Source: Marchantia polymorpha subsp. ruderalis
Lineage: Eukaryota; Streptophyta; Marchantiopsida; Marchantiales; Marchantiaceae
DNA length: 64,000 nt
Reading direction: 5' to 3'
Assembly (NCBI GenBank): GCA_037833965.1
Contig: AP031353.1
Coordinates: 19,408,501 to 19,472,500, forward strand
Shown here: piece by piece, positions 1 to 13,263 of the stretch
Layout: every line of letters begins with the position of its first letter
How positions within the stretch are numbered: position 1 is the stretch's first letter
Notes under the pieces: generated by a model
What the model was told of the DNA's origin: nothing
The model's database searches: none
The model's input: the letters and a program-made list of their open reading frames with translations, nothing else
Program-made: the position numbers and the translations under genes

Positions 1-3000
1 CCATACCCAACATAGTGAATGGCAAAGTTCTTGCAGAATGTAAGTCATTCCCAACACAGACACATCTAACAGCCATGGAATATAACATGTTTATGGGAAA
101 CTACCAGTGTACGGTCCTCAAGTCTTGACTACAATGGCGACAGGTGGCAAATTGAAGATGGCCCCATGCTCTGAAGATCCTATCGCAAGGCAGAAGGAAC
201 AAGGTCATGATTTATATTCTTAGCATTAACACTACCTTACAAATACCCACTGACTTCAACTCTAAGCTAGCCACGTATTGGTGACCTATTCCGATAGCTT
301 TGCCTTGGTGAGCCAAATTCAGCCAAGGCATGTCGTACTTTATTTCTTCTGAAGAAAGACATAACTACTGTGCCCCCTGTACTTCTGCAGTAAATCGTAC
401 TTGGGCAGATTAGGAACCACCTGGTTACTACAGAGACCGCTGAATTAGCTTTGGCCTCGCCACTTCGAGACAGAGTACCTAGCGCAAATTAAGTAGACAT
501 GCGGCATTCAGGCCTTCAGACTGGATAGTATCTGACACGGATCATTCTCGAATCCTTCGCAAAAGATTCCATATCGATGGTCCCATGGCTCCTTCCATGG
601 TGTATGCTGCCGTGGTTAACCACTAAACTCGTTGAGATTTTAAATTCTTGTGGGTTTGGACGCTGTTCACTTCCGTGTAGTACTCTTACCTCTATAATCG
701 TAAGCATCATGAAGTCAACAGAATAAGTAAGTTGTTTGTTGCCGCAGATGATGACAAGCATTCTGCTGTGGTCCTTTGGGGTTCTGGGGTGGAATGATCT
801 GATCCACAGTTATGCATTAATAGGGTCCTGGGTGTACCATGAAATTGAAACGCAGTTATTTGAAAAATCCAACTACTGAGTACGATAGATTGCTCCCTGT
901 CAACAAAGGCACCTTAGTCTTCTCCAGTTTTCCAGTTCCATCGGAGTGGGATTTGAGGTATATCTAATGATTGAAACGTTTCAAACGTTGTAAGTTCAAG
1001 AAATGATGGAAGCCAAGCACGGTTTTACTATTTTATGCTTTTTGAAAAGAACTGGGCTGCTGGTAAAGTTATTAGTCGATGGTATTAATTGAAAGCATCT
1101 GGAGGATATGAACATGCTTGCTTCAGACACATTCAATATAAAAAGTTCAGTTGTCTTGATAATCAGGAGTACAGTAATTTGAATCTAAGCTCAAGACATG
1201 CAGCGCGCGTGTACATGCTCACCTACTGACTGCAGATAAGTTTATGGCAGAGGGAAGTCTGATGGTACTAATTCACTTGAAACTGCGTCAAGCCCTTGCT
1301 GGTTGAAAAGTTCTTGAGACACTAAAGCGAACACGTAAACTGATTCATCAACAAAGTGCCTGGATTCAAGGAATAACAACTGAGACCCTTTCGTCATCAT
1401 GCACTGTTCAGCTTCACCAAAACCTAGGACTTAGCTGGAAATCCATGACCAGTCGCGCCTTGTATCATCATGCAATCAGCAGAGGGGGGAATGAGTGCTA
1501 ATCAGGGCATGGCTTGTTTACAAGGTATATTCACCTCTCCATGTACCTGGAAGTAAGGCCATCGGAAGACTGTCGTGCTTACAATATGAGGTGGAAATGG
1601 GTCATCGATCGCATTAGAATGGTCAATAAGCCTTTTTGCTTCTGATGAGATGCGGTTTGGACCTTCCTCAAAGGGAGTGTCTTGCATGGTTGTACCTCAA
1701 ATCCAATAAGTCACCTCTCTTCGACATGATACTGTTTGCAGTGAGAAGGTCCTTTTGTTTTACTTGACGTATACTTCACTGGACATAATTTTGAGTTAAT
1801 TAGAATAGGAGATATCTAGATTCACAACAAGGTTTCAACAATGGTATGCAGTGTAGAACCCTATAGGAAAACCGCAGAAGCCAGGGTATCAATCTGGATT
1901 TCAAAAGGAAAGAAGATGATTTGATGCTTCTGGTACGATAGCAGTTGGTAGACCCAGATTCGATTGTCCACGCATGATATTTAGCAGCTTTCCACCATAA
2001 GACACTAGATTGGAGATCTGCATATTTTAGACTGAAGAGTAGATCGCATCCATATATTTTAGAACAATAGGTGAAGGTTGATATTTCTCATGTACGAGAA
2101 TGAAATGCATGTGATCTCAGACAGTACAAGATTTCGGTTTCCAGCAAGTTCAGGAATTCACCAGCAGATATTGAAGATACTATATTTCATTTTGGAATCG
2201 TTATAAATCAGAATTTTGCCTCATGCCTGCAAGACTGATAAGAATGACTATTCGGTTTGATACTTTATAACGACGATCCAAAATGGGCGAGTAAGTATTT
2301 TTTTCAGGTAGTACTTGTCAACTTTCTTGTGGGACAAGATGGGTAAAGGAGGGTGTATATTTCGTGCACTTTGTCATGGGCCTATAATACTGAGGGTGGC
2401 CATGCTGGCTACCATGATAGAGTATCACTATTTGTGTTGATGTACAGACTAGTTTAGATAACTCTACAAAGAACACTAATGGAAGTAACCACGGGATATT
2501 AATCACGTTACCTATCATTCGCATAAGGTTTGACATAGATATATATACTGAGTATATCTTTGTAGCAGTCACATGGATTATTAAGATACAGTCCTAATTT
2601 GATGACATGACGATGTCCTCCACATTTTTGTTATTAAGATGGATATAACATTTAGCAAGAAGCACATTTCGTTTCTTCATATCCCTCATATGACACACAA
2701 ATTGAGCAACATCTCTTAGCAAATGGAGATTCTTTCGCAATTTGTGCATAAATTCTTGCAAAGTGAAGAGACGACTTCGTATCAAAAGCTTGAACTTTTG
2801 ACGTCGCATTCGTCAAGCGAAATCCAGGACGAGGTGGGAAAACGATTCCTGTGCACATGGGAGGAATGAGGCGACAGGACATGCTCTGCCGCCAGAACAT
2901 CATAAAATGATATATAGCTCCTACGATAAAATCCAAGGGAACTCAGTTGCTCAACGAAAGGTTGTATGTCCGTCTGGGGCGGAACGTAGTAGAAGCGAAA

Positions 3001-6000
3001 GTTCTGGATGCCACGGACACGGACACATAGAGGAAATAAGGAAGCTCACCACCTCATGTACCCATTACCTTCCGAGCGTATGGTACTTCCTCAAGGACTA
3101 GATAGATCAGCTGTCATTATATTTTCTAGCATGGAAGAGAACAACGCATCTCCTTAGGACGAGAGAGCAGAAGCTTTGTCCTGGTAGCCGTAATTACATC
3201 AACCGACTTCGTGTCGAGGACGGACGGACGGACGAACGGACAAAGAAAGTTCAAAGAAGCCGAAGGCAACACGGAGGACTTCGTCACACTCGCTAGTAGC
3301 CAATCGTCGGAATGTTGCAATCGCAGAGCATGTAAATAGAATAGCCTAAAACTTGAACATCATTTGGTAATGCCCGTTGGAGAATGACAAGAGAAACAAA
3401 GAGAGACAAAGTACAAAAACAATATCTTTGATTATATGATTGAGCTTGCTGCAAGGCACTAAAATTCTAATCATCAAATTCATGAAGATGACGATAATGC
3501 AGGCAGAAGAATGACTGCAACTTGACAAGAAATACGTTGATATCGATGAGGAAGATGCTCCAAAGAGAACGTTCAAGTATTTGAACTTGAAGATTTTTGT
3601 TTTATTAAGGTCCGTTTTCAGTCGCAGTTCAAAATATTTGGTCTGTTGAACAACTCATGCTTAATTTTGAAAATCTACATAGATTTATGCACTCGAAAAA
3701 TATGCCACCTCACCGTTCAAAAATACTTTAGAATATATAATCATTTTCACAGATGTCTTTGTATTTTAAAATATGTTAAAAGAAGTTATTAACTCTCTTT
3801 TTTTAAATAAACCCCTCAATTTGGAATTTTCAATAACGCAGTTAAGACATTGGTTCATCATGCTAAAATTTTTGGGTGTTATTCTCCTTTGTGATTTAAA
3901 ATGCAACTTACATTCTAGCAGCTCTTTACTTTGAAGGCTTCTTTGATTGGAGAATTGATGTTTTCTATAGTCATTGTCTTTTTTCGCAATAGTGAAGAAG
4001 GAAAGCAGGGAGTAAAAACATGAAGTTCTGACAGATGTCAAGCATTTTTCAAAGGAATAAATTACTTTCAAGGGTTGAACCCCAAACTCATTGGTTTAAA
4101 CATGAATATAGATAATAAACTGCTACCTGACTACCAAATACACTCTACACATCTAAGTGTAAGGAATGTATTATCCTCATATCAATTTTAAATATAACAT
4201 GTCATTAAACTCACAAGTTTGTGAGACTAAGCTTTTTAAGTTACACGCGTCATGCTTATAAACCTAAAGTGTATGTAGGTCAATTTTTTCAACTTAACAT
4301 TTATTGATAATCACATTGTTCTAATGTTTTCTGCAAAATTCTAACTGTGGACAATCGAAGACTGTAATGCAAAATATTTCGTATTTTCCGATTTTATTTT
4401 CTTGGATAAAGTTTTGTTTTTCTTCCTTTGAAATGAAAAATAATTGGATATATTTCAAAATTTTATTTCACAAACGAAATCAAATTAGATTTCTCAAAAT
4501 AAAAAAGAGAAATTTACAAAAAATACACCACTTTTAAAATGGGTTTAAAATTTGGGTTTAGGGTATTCACTCTCTTCATTTTAAACAGACGATCACTTTA
4601 CTTTTTCGATATAGTACAAAAATCTTCTAAAAGATGTTAAAGTTTTTTATTATGGAGATTTGGGAAACTTTGAAATTGGCTAAATTCAAAGCAGAAAATA
4701 ATCTCACAAAAAATATTAAGAATAATACACGTTTCTCGTTATGATTTTTTTCCAATGAAAGTCAGTGTGATCCGATGCTTTGTCGAAAATAAAAATAGTT
4801 CATGAAGTGCAAACTTGCATATGCTCCATGAAACTTGTGTGTCAAGAGGCATATTTGTTCGGTAAGATGGGCGGACACTTGAAATGTCAGACTCAATGTC
4901 CTTAACCCATTCCTGACAGAATATGGGGAGCAAGGAATATGTATATTATTAAACCAGGCGAGAATATGGATTTAACACTCTCCTCACCTAATTTCCATCC
5001 AGAGAGATTTCGAATCTGTTTGGCTCCCGGTGAAAAGGCAGCAAGTTGTACACAATTGTATGGGTGAGAGAGTCAACAGCATTATTCTAAGATGTCTGGA
5101 GCAGTATGGAAGACTAGATAAACTATTGAATGAGTTTGGGATTGCTTGTTCGTCTGACTTTCAAATTCTGAGAGGAATTTAGTACAACTAATGTTGAATA
5201 ATCTGACATCAAATCAACTGTTACAGGAAGTTAAAACATAGAAAAGTGGTTGTAGTTTGTACAGCATTACTTGTCTTACGTAAGTAGCCGACACTTCAAC
5301 TCAAAAGACTCCCAGAAATACCAAAATAGAGGATAAAAAAATACTTGTATATCAAGAGGTCAAAATATAGGAAAATTACAATCTGGATTTTCATAGAGAA
5401 GTAGGGAAATATTCGACATTTAAGACTCAAAATATTGAGATGTGGAACATCTTGTTTGAAATTACAAGTTCAAGTAAAGTAGACTGTGAAGTTTTCCCTT
5501 CACTTCAATGTGCACTTTCACGACAGACTTCACAGCTCGATTGCAGGAAAGTCTTTCAAGTAATCAGGGGTGTACGTTAGGATTGACAGGTATAGTTGAG
5601 ACCTCTAACCGACGTAGGAGTTTTCAACTAAAGCAACCTTTCAAAATCGGAGACTTAGACTTAATGAATCATTCTATAATTCATAGCATATTCCACGATC
5701 CTATGTAGGGTTAAGGACTCTCTCCTGGAGCTTGTCCTCACTCCTTCAAAACCACCGAAAGAGAGAAGGTACAATACGCCTTAAAAGTAGCAACCCTTGG
5801 TTTTAAAGTAAAGAATGGCAGACATTATTGCAAGAATCATGGTGTGCGAAATTCCATTGTGCATAGGATCCATTTTGCCACTTATTCCAACGGACTTTGG
5901 CAACAACCCAGAGTAGCCCAGGACTGGAATTAAGAAGATAGTTCATAACGAACGTAGGCTCCTTCAAAACGTACCAGAGTTGGACACCAAAGAAGAGAAA

Positions 6001-7707
6001 AAGAACCCCATCATAGCTTGGAGAATTAAAAGGTCCCTCGAAGTAATAGTGGGAGCAGAACCAATTAGCTGCAGATAACTAGCAGAGAGTGGTTCTTTTG
6101 GGAATGATTCCTGTTCTAAAAAAAGAGGGAGACGAGGAGGAGGGGGTTTGGCTTCAGAGATGTTGGAGGCAATGAACATGTTTGCACGAGCCTATTTCCT
6201 TGCATGAAGGAACTGAAAGAGAAACCCGGGGAATGCAGTTGAGTTGATCATACTGCTCGTATTCTTGTCTACACCTCGCCACTGCCTGAAACATCAATTA
6301 TGCACTCGATTTACAGCAGCGAAGGGACGGACCACTCCTCGTAGTTTATAGTTGTCATGCCTGTCCTCAAGGCAATCACAGAAGCCGTCAACGATGCTAC
6401 CAACTGCGAGAGGAAGAATCATTATCGACCGGGGCTACTTTTGCTCACCCCTAAACTCGGGTCTAACACCGGCCTCGTTTCTCTAGCGACCTGCTGCTTC
6501 TCCAGAGCCACTATCAATATACCCATTTGCGCTTGGGCTCGCAGAGGGTCCTAGAAAGGTAAGGAGAAATAGCCGCTCTGACGAAAAGGTGGGTGTAAGA
6601 GCCAAATTAGAGAGCCACTTGCAGTTTGTGGGAATCTATTTATCTGGCCCTGTCTGGAGTAGCTGCCATCATAGTGACGCCACTATGATTGGAGGGAGCC
6701 AGGGGGAGAGGAACACATCATCAGTTATTCATCAGCTCTGATTCTGAGGATACTGAGACCGGTCATGTTTTGCTGTCGTCGAGGTTGCTGAAATGTGAGG
6801 AAATGACGGGGCTGACATAAAGGAGGTCGAACAGTGGGTCCTAAAGGCGAGAAGAAAATGGATGGAAGCCTTTCACTGTTAGGCTTCATGGGAGAAAGCA
6901 GGGGCCGTGTCGTGCGAGAAGGGAGGGAAGGGAGAAGAGGGCAGCGGGACGAGGAGTGGAGCCGTGATCCTCAAAAGGTGCTCCTTGTTCTTTGCCTTGT
7001 CTTCCACCCCTGCGTCCGGTATATCCCTCCCCGCAACAATCGTTCCTCTGCTAGACATGAGAGCTATTTACGAAACATGTCCGTTTTCCTCTCTCCAGGG
7101 CTACTTCTCGTGAACTGACCACATCGCCAGCTGGTCTGGGCTTTGTGGACATGGAAGTCTCCAGACGTATTTCAGGTGTTTCTATCATTGGTAGCGAATT
7201 ACGACTCAGAAGTAATTATCACGGGGAAGAAGTAAAGTGAAGGAACTTTTTTTGTTACGCACATACACTCGGTGCGTGGTACTCAGAGAAATGTAGAGTG
7301 CATGGGAGGTATTTTGTTGGGATAAAGCTACGGGCTGGGATGAAAGCTTCTTGTCCATTAGAAATTTCAAAGATGCTCTGAAGTTCGTTAAACCTTTTGT
7401 TTCTGGTGCTCTTGTACATGAACAACAGTGAAGCAAACGATTTTATACCGGAAAGACGAGTGCCCTTGTCTTCCAACAGCATTAAAGCCTCTCGCAGCTT
7501 GGGTCGGTCCCATACATCGTGTGTTTCCAACACACAAACAAAGCAACTTTTTAATTGTGTCATGACCACTTGCTTCAAGTTATTTTGTTGGGCTGGCCTC
7601 GAGCGACCATACATTGATTCCGTCGCTCCAACTCCTTTGATCATGGAGAAGATAAACATTCGTCGATGCTTTAGGGAGGGATATCGCCTTTGGGACCCCA
7701 CTATCAT
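1..7707. other. No recognisable gene
   Basis: Six-frame reading gives only short open frames with no domain, motif or signal that I recognise. Base composition is moderate to AT-rich, with the most AT-rich part at about 3.6-4.7 kb, and becomes GC-richer after about 6.3 kb. The longest frame, 150 codons on the - strand at 7255-7707, overlaps open frames in other registers and matches no family known to me. The only ordered element is a short GGAC microsatellite near 3.2 kb. Distal regulatory sequence or non-coding RNA cannot be excluded from sequence alone. Confidence 0.5.
3218..3241. repeat. GGAC microsatellite
   Basis: Four perfect GGAC units are followed by GAAC and one more GGAC. This is a simple tetranucleotide repeat with no gene around it. 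Confidence 0.85.
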
Positions 7708-9866
7708 GCAGTCGTACTAAAAATAAAGCCTTGATGAAACATTCGCGCAAGCTCATCCTGCATCCTGCACTTTGATCCACAAGCTTGGAAAAGCAAGACA
7801 TTCAACAACCTCCTTAGGTTCTTAGAGTGCATAAAATAGTGGGTGAGAATAAGAAGGAATGTACTGCAAAATGATGCGAACAGTGTGGTAAACATGTTTC
7901 GCCCCCCCAGTGCGAAACATCTGTAGGGGCTTGTCTGCAAGGTACGAGCTCCCATTTTCACATTGTTGTACCAATTCCTTTCGCTCCATATCTCTCTGAA
8001 CTGTATGCATGTGCAGGGGAGTTGGTATCAATATTTTGAAATATGAATACTGGGGAATATTGTGGAAAGGCTCCATAATAGTGAGTCCAGAAGATTATGT
8101 GCATGCATAAAAAGCGGCAAGGATTCTCCCCCAGCTCCAGCAGCTCTAGGACTCTCCACCCGTCCCGTCATACGGAGCCTCCCACTCCCTTGGTGCCCGT
8201 CTTTACTCTGAGCCGGACACAGATATAGCTCTCGAGAGTCCTCAGTATCACTACCGAGAAACCGAGAAGCGCAGCAGAGAGAAAGACGAAGGAGATCTGA
8301 CTCTGAGGATACGAAGCTCGGGTTCTGAACCCACTGGCCCCGTCGAATACTGAAGCTCTGCAAGACGAGCTGCGGTACCGTAGAGGGAGAGCGGGAGAGA
8401 CGAGAGGGCAAGAGAAGAGACGACAGACGGAGAGCTCTCGATTGGAGTACTTGCAGGCTGGGCACCGTCTTCATCACAGCGTCTGAAGTGACTCGTAAGA
8501 GAGATACGTAGCGTAGCGAGCAGAGCGCTGCTGCTGCTGGAGCTGCTACAACTGCCTCTGGAAGGGGAGGGGTGGGAATGAGGGGAGGACGCTGGCCACA
8601 TAGGAGTGGAAGGCGCTGCTGCTGCTCAGACTGAAAGCTAGACAGAGCTGCAGAGAGGGCAGCGTCGTTGAGTGCTGCAGCTAGCATCGTAGCTACTGTA
8701 CATAGGTGGCTAACGACATAGGCGGAGTGGATTGTAGCGAGTAGAGTCGAACTCGCGAGACAGAGACAGAGCCAGAGAGACAGAGCGAGAGATTAACGGG
8801 AGGGAGGATTTGAGACCGTCCGAGTAATTTGCGAGCGAAGTTACAAGAGTGACAGTACAGGACGACGAGAGAAGAGAGGCGAGGCGAGGCGAGGACGAGA
8901 GTCGGCTGTTTGTTGGTTCTCGACTCATCGCCTGGGCGTCTTGTCAGTGGAGCGGGGTGGCGGTCCACTTATAGCTAGGCGAGGGCCCGAGCAAGGGGAG
9001 GTGGAAGGAGTGAGTGAGTGAGTGAGGAGTAGTCTGTCTGATGAGTAGATTGAGTTTTTGAATCACCCCATCTGCTTTTGGGCTGCTCTACGGGAGGACG
9101 AAAGGGGGCTCGCGTCTAGAGTAGATGGAAAAGAGTGGAGGCTTTGACTGGCGCTGAATTTGCATTCGAGAGGTCAAACTCTCGCTAGGGGTGAAGTGGT
9201 CGGTCGGTCCCGCCCTCCGAGCCTATTGATGGTGGTGGCGGTCCTCGCTGGAGCGGAAGAAATAGGATTCCGAAAGCTCTCTGAATTCTCGTTCGCTCTT
9301 GTCGAGCCCTCGTCAATTGATATATGGACTGAGAGTTGACTCATTGCTCTTCATTGCCGCGCTCAACCAGCTTCGGAGCTGCTTCTAATCATCCGCCATC
9401 TTAGACAGAGAGAGACAGCGAGACGAGAGACGAGAGACGTGAGTGAATGAGTGATCGAGACCGAGCACGTCCTGCCTGAACCAGCTCATCAATCAAAAGG
9501 AGCTTAGAGAGACTTGAAGAGCACAATTCTTCCCTAAGTAGATCAATCGACGAAAAATCTCGAGGGTCAATACTTCTTTGACCCGTCTGCTCGGTCTGCC
9601 AGACTGAGCACTCCGTGCAACGACTTCCAAGTCATTCAATCGAGAAGCATTTCCAGGCTCCCATAATTGCAGGGAGTCACAATTCCACCCATTACGGCAC
9701 TTCATCGAGGAACCTGGTGACCGTCCGAGTTCCACCGCTGCGTGTTAGTCCAGCTGGTGGGGGATAGCCAAAATTCGCATCGTCTCGGAGGGAGTTTATT
9801 TTCTTCGACGAATTGTCAGAGTGGGAGGAAGAGCAGAAAAGCCGTGCTTTTAGGAGAGAAGATTCA
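7708..9866 (+). promoter_or_regulatory. Upstream region and purine-rich 5' leader of the DUF4228 gene
   Basis: From about 8.1 kb to 9.5 kb the + strand is strongly enriched in GA-rich runs (GAGAGA, GAGGCGAGGCGAGG near 8877, GAGTGAGTGAG at 9008-9027). A purine-rich sense strand directly upstream of a gene on the same strand suggests a long 5' leader and promoter-proximal DNA. Open frames on the opposite strand here (for example 8028-8687) are rich in Ser, Leu and Arg and look like translations of low-complexity sequence. No TATA box could be assigned and the transcription start is not visible. Confidence 0.4.
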
Positions 9867-10517
9867 ATGGGGAATGCAGCGACCTGCAGTTTGGTGGATG
9901 TGGTGGGCACGGTGACGGTGACGCAGACGGATGGACAGATGCTGGAATTTGTTCAGCCCGTATTCGCGTTCCAGGTGAGGAAGCTGCATCCGGGGAATTG
10001 GCTCGTGCATTACATGAGCGTGCACGATCCCACATTGGGGCAGCACAGCAAGATGTCAATGCTGGCGGGCAACGAGGAGCTTCAACCGGGAGAAATCTAC
10101 TTCCTGCTCCCCATACCTTCGCATTTCCGAAAGCAGCTCTTCGGCTCCAAGCGCCACTCGTCCAAAGGCAACCCCAATGGGACCAGCACCAGCACCGGCA
10201 CCGGCAACAACAGCCACCATCACCACCAGTCCTCTTCCAAGGATACTCAGATTAGCCAGAGGCTGCAGCTGCAGCTGCAGCCTCTGTACGACATCATCGA
10301 AGGCACGACTCCCAAACCCCAGGAGATAACCATGTCCGCGCTCTCCACGACGCTGGCGACGCCGCTGCTCCAGCAGCAGACGCAACATTACCTGTCATCG
10401 TCGCTCATGAGCATTCCTCAGCAACGACCCACCAAGAGATGCAGTCGCCAGAGATTTCACGTCGCCAGAGATTGCGATTGGAGACCCACCCTGGTCACCA
10501 TCCCGGAGGTGTTTTAA
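9867..10517 (+). CDS. DUF4228 (PADRE) domain protein, 216 residues
   Basis: An intact single-exon frame encodes a plant DUF4228 protein. This family is known from stress- and pathogen-responsive plant genes, and its biochemical role is unclear. I chose the ATG at 9867 rather than the in-frame ATG at 9813 because it gives MGNAATCS, the typical start of the family and a potential N-myristoylation site (Gly2), which would put the protein at a membrane. Residues 1-75 form the conserved core: a beta-rich segment with TQTDGQMLEFVQPVFAFQV, then VHYMSV, then LQPGEIYFLLP. The middle is disordered, with Ser/Thr/Asn, a His run and Gln-rich stretches. The C-terminus ends in WRPTLVTIPEVF, matching the tryptophan-containing tail motif of the family. 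A long purine-rich leader precedes it. A second, incomplete DUF4228-like sequence lies about 21 kb downstream on the same strand. Family assignment is firm; function is not known. Confidence 0.92.
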   Translation: MGNAATCSLVDVVGTVTVTQTDGQMLEFVQPVFAFQVRKLHPGNWLVHYMSVHDPTLGQHSKMSMLAGNEELQPGEIYFLLPIPSHFRKQLFGSKRHSSKGNPNGTSTSTGTGNNSHHHHQSSSKDTQISQRLQLQLQPLYDIIEGTTPKPQEITMSALSTTLATPLLQQQTQHYLSSSLMSIPQQRPTKRCSRQRFHVARDCDWRPTLVTIPEVF

Positions 10518-13263
10518 GGGAGGCTCGAGGCCCTCTCGAAGGTGTCATGAGTCCCGCCCCGCTGTTTTTTAACCTCACTTACATTAACTTCCCTCGTATC
10601 CGCCTGCGCCCCTTCGTCATCGTCGCCGTCACCCCATCACCATCACACCATCATCTGCTACTGCTGCCGCTGCCAGAGCTTTTCGGTGTTTCGGACGATC
10701 CTTTCAGTCTTGGACGGACTTGTAGATCGACGAATTGTTCAATCCAAGCTCACTTGTATATTTTCAGGATCGCTGCCGGCACTGGATGACAGATTATGGA
10801 AGATAGCAGCAGCTTCAGTATCACGTCCACTGTTTCTCGTCTTTCGAATGGATCCCAAATTTCTGCAGCAGATTTGTAGGGCTGGTAGAGGGCTTGTAAC
10901 CTAGTAAAGGATTCTTTAGCTGATTGGGTGCTCCCACATCACGAGTTTAGGCAGATTGAAAAAAGTTTCAATCAGATCAAGAGCTCTCCTCGATCTCAGG
11001 AATCTGCGTAGATTTTCAGGTTACACACGCACCTACCTACCAGGCTGCCAGCCGCCTGACCAACGTTTTAGGTAGAGATGCAGCAGTTGAGAGATTGTTT
11101 GCGATCGAAGTGGTTTGTATCTTACTTGTTTTAAGAGTATCCACTTGAGCACGGTATATAAAATGTGAATTTGCTACGACTCCCCGTGCTTCTTCACGGC
11201 TCTTGTGCCTCCGGATGCAAATCATGCATCCCAGGATTTGATTGCTCGGCTGTTAGTTGCTTCCATTCAGTGATTCTTGGCTTGATGGGGCTGTGCTCTC
11301 GGGACCCATGGAACCAGAGCCGCGAAGCTTCGGCGCTCTGGAGCTCACGCTTGATTGCTGGTGTTTCAGGATGAGGAGGATTATTGGTCGAGCGATTAGT
11401 TCTGTGAGTGCGGGAGGATTTATTCGCGGAGCTCTGGCGCTCACGTTTGATGTCTGATGGGTGATGTTACAGCTCCAGAGGCTCACAGTGACATTGCACG
11501 GGCATAGTAATGGTCTGTGAGGTCAATTGCACTGTGCACGGATCCAGTGTCTCTCTCTCTCGGCGAGACGCTTTATGGCGCTCATCAAGGTTTACGTTTC
11601 TTCCGTTTCCCTCGATGGGAAACGCTTTGCAAAGCGCTTGGGCTTGCAGTAAGTGTAGACTGTGTGCGATAGGTCGAGAATTCCTCAGGGTAGGCGACAT
11701 GATGGTTGAGCAACTGCGTGGAAGTTCGGTCGTTTTGTTCTCCGACACCGGATCGGTGCAGTAGTGAAGGATGGGCATTATGGCCATCGTACGAGGCAAG
11801 CGCCGCTCGGGTAGCTCACATGACGAGCTTTCTCGTTAATTCTGGCATTAAAGCTTGCTGATTCCGTTTGTTACCTGATTAGGAGCCTCAGACAAGAAAA
11901 AGTGGCTCTCCCTTTCTGTTGAGGAAATTCAAAACGTGGGGTATCGTCATCGGAGGAGCCTTGTCGACCCAGCAGACGCCAGAATGATGCGGAGGAGGAA
12001 GAGGAGGAGGAGCTCTCCCCATCGCGTGCTGGGGGCATGGTCTTTCCGATTCGGGAAGGAGTAGGTGGAGAAGGTTCTGAGATAAGTTCTTCGAGCACCA
12101 ACAGCAGCCAGCAGCAGCAGCAGCAGCTGCTGCCCGAGAGCTTAATAAACACATTCTTCAGCATAGCTCCTCCCTCCCTCCAGTCAGACTGACCGATTGC
12201 CTGCCAATCCTGGGACGCCAGGCTGATCCAGCCCATGCGCATATCCATTGCCGAGGTAGTTCAGCGCTGGAATCGAAAAGACAAGCAAGGACTGCGTACG
12301 TGTTGTTGAAAAGCTCCCTCTCAGTTTCAGCTGAGTCTCTCGCTCGCTCTCATGGCCTGGAGCGGACACACTGTTCTTCAAAACCATGGATCTGCGCTCG
12401 AGGTCAGGCTGCAGAGTCAAGCCGTAGATCTATGTTCTCTCCCGCAAGCCGCGACTCTCTGAAGACGGCTCCGCTGCAGTGCCATGTCTCCCGGAAGCTG
12501 GTCTCCTGCAGTGCCATGTTTTTCCATGCGGTAGACTGCTCCACCTCCTCCTCCTCCTCCCGCTTTCTTCTGGCATCCCGTAGCCTTTAGGAATAAGATT
12601 TCCCAGAAACCCATCCGCCCAAGCAAGTGATCAGCTAGCTGCCGCTAGGAGCGAGTAGGATTTCTCTCCCCCCACAGCAGCACCTCCTCAGAGTCTAGAC
12701 GCGGATATCCTTCTGGAACTAGAGCCAGATTGTAGACCTCTGTTGAGATTTGAATATTGTAAACAATCAAAAAGCAGCGGGGAGGTGCAGCTGCAGCCGC
12801 AAGGTGTGACCGAGCCTGCTTCCGACTGGTGTGACTCAGCGCCCCAGGCACATTCAATTACTTTATCTTGCACTCATTGCAGAGCTGATGGAAGTGTCCT
12901 CGCAACATAGAGTCGGACGAAGGCAAGTCCGCCTTCATTGCAGGCTCGCTTCCTTAGAGAGTCTTGCTCTAACGCTTTAACTCAGAGGTCATGAGGCTCA
13001 CGAGATCATGTATGCCAGTGGCAGCTGACAGATTGCGGAATATATTTACATCGTTATTTAAGGCTCACATGTATCGGTCCATACATTCTTTCGAGCCTTC
13101 ATGGGCTCGTTGGCTGGGGTTTATTTGTTTGGATATTGCTCTGGGCAACGCATTACAGTGGACGGAAAGCACACCAAGTACTAGGACGCTCAGAAGCTCA
13201 AGGTTCGTAGATTTTGGGCCGGAACTCGGTGCAAGCATTTAATCTATACACAAACGGTAGCCA
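10518..13263. other. 3' flank of the DUF4228 gene and GC-rich non-coding DNA
   Basis: Directly after the stop codon comes pyrimidine-rich sequence with CAT and CTG-type low complexity (10.6-10.7 kb), probably 3' untranslated sequence. The rest is GC-rich with many short overlapping frames on both strands, and no domain is recognisable. A CAG-type repeat lies near 12,103-12,127. The frame at 11871-12248 on the - strand contains Cys and Ser homopolymers produced by that repeat and by a GGA repeat, so it is not called as a gene. Confidence 0.4.
12103..12130. repeat. CAG/CTG trinucleotide-type repeat
   Basis: CAGCAG units run into CAGCTGCTG, giving a short repeat with a palindromic end. It produces spurious Cys/Ala/Ser-rich frames on the - strand. 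Confidence 0.7.

Noticed and set aside
4540-4570. Possible telomere-type repeat (GGGTTTAGGG)
   Set aside because: Only a single partial match is present, with no tandem TTTAGGG units.
7255-7707. 150-codon open frame on the - strand, a possible gene
   Set aside because: It has no recognisable domain and overlaps open frames in other registers, and frames of this length arise by chance in a window this size. It stays as a minor possibility.
8028-8687. 219-codon open frame on the - strand
   Set aside because: Its composition is Ser/Leu/Arg/Ala-rich because it reads the complement of the purine-rich leader of the DUF4228 gene. It has no domain.
10056-10388. 110-codon - strand frame antisense to the DUF4228 gene
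   Set aside because: It lies opposite the repetitive, disordered part of a confident gene and is a shadow.
11871-12248. Cys-run open frame on the - strand
   Set aside because: The run of cysteines and the serine run come from CAG/CTG and GGA low-complexity DNA, not from a cysteine-rich protein.
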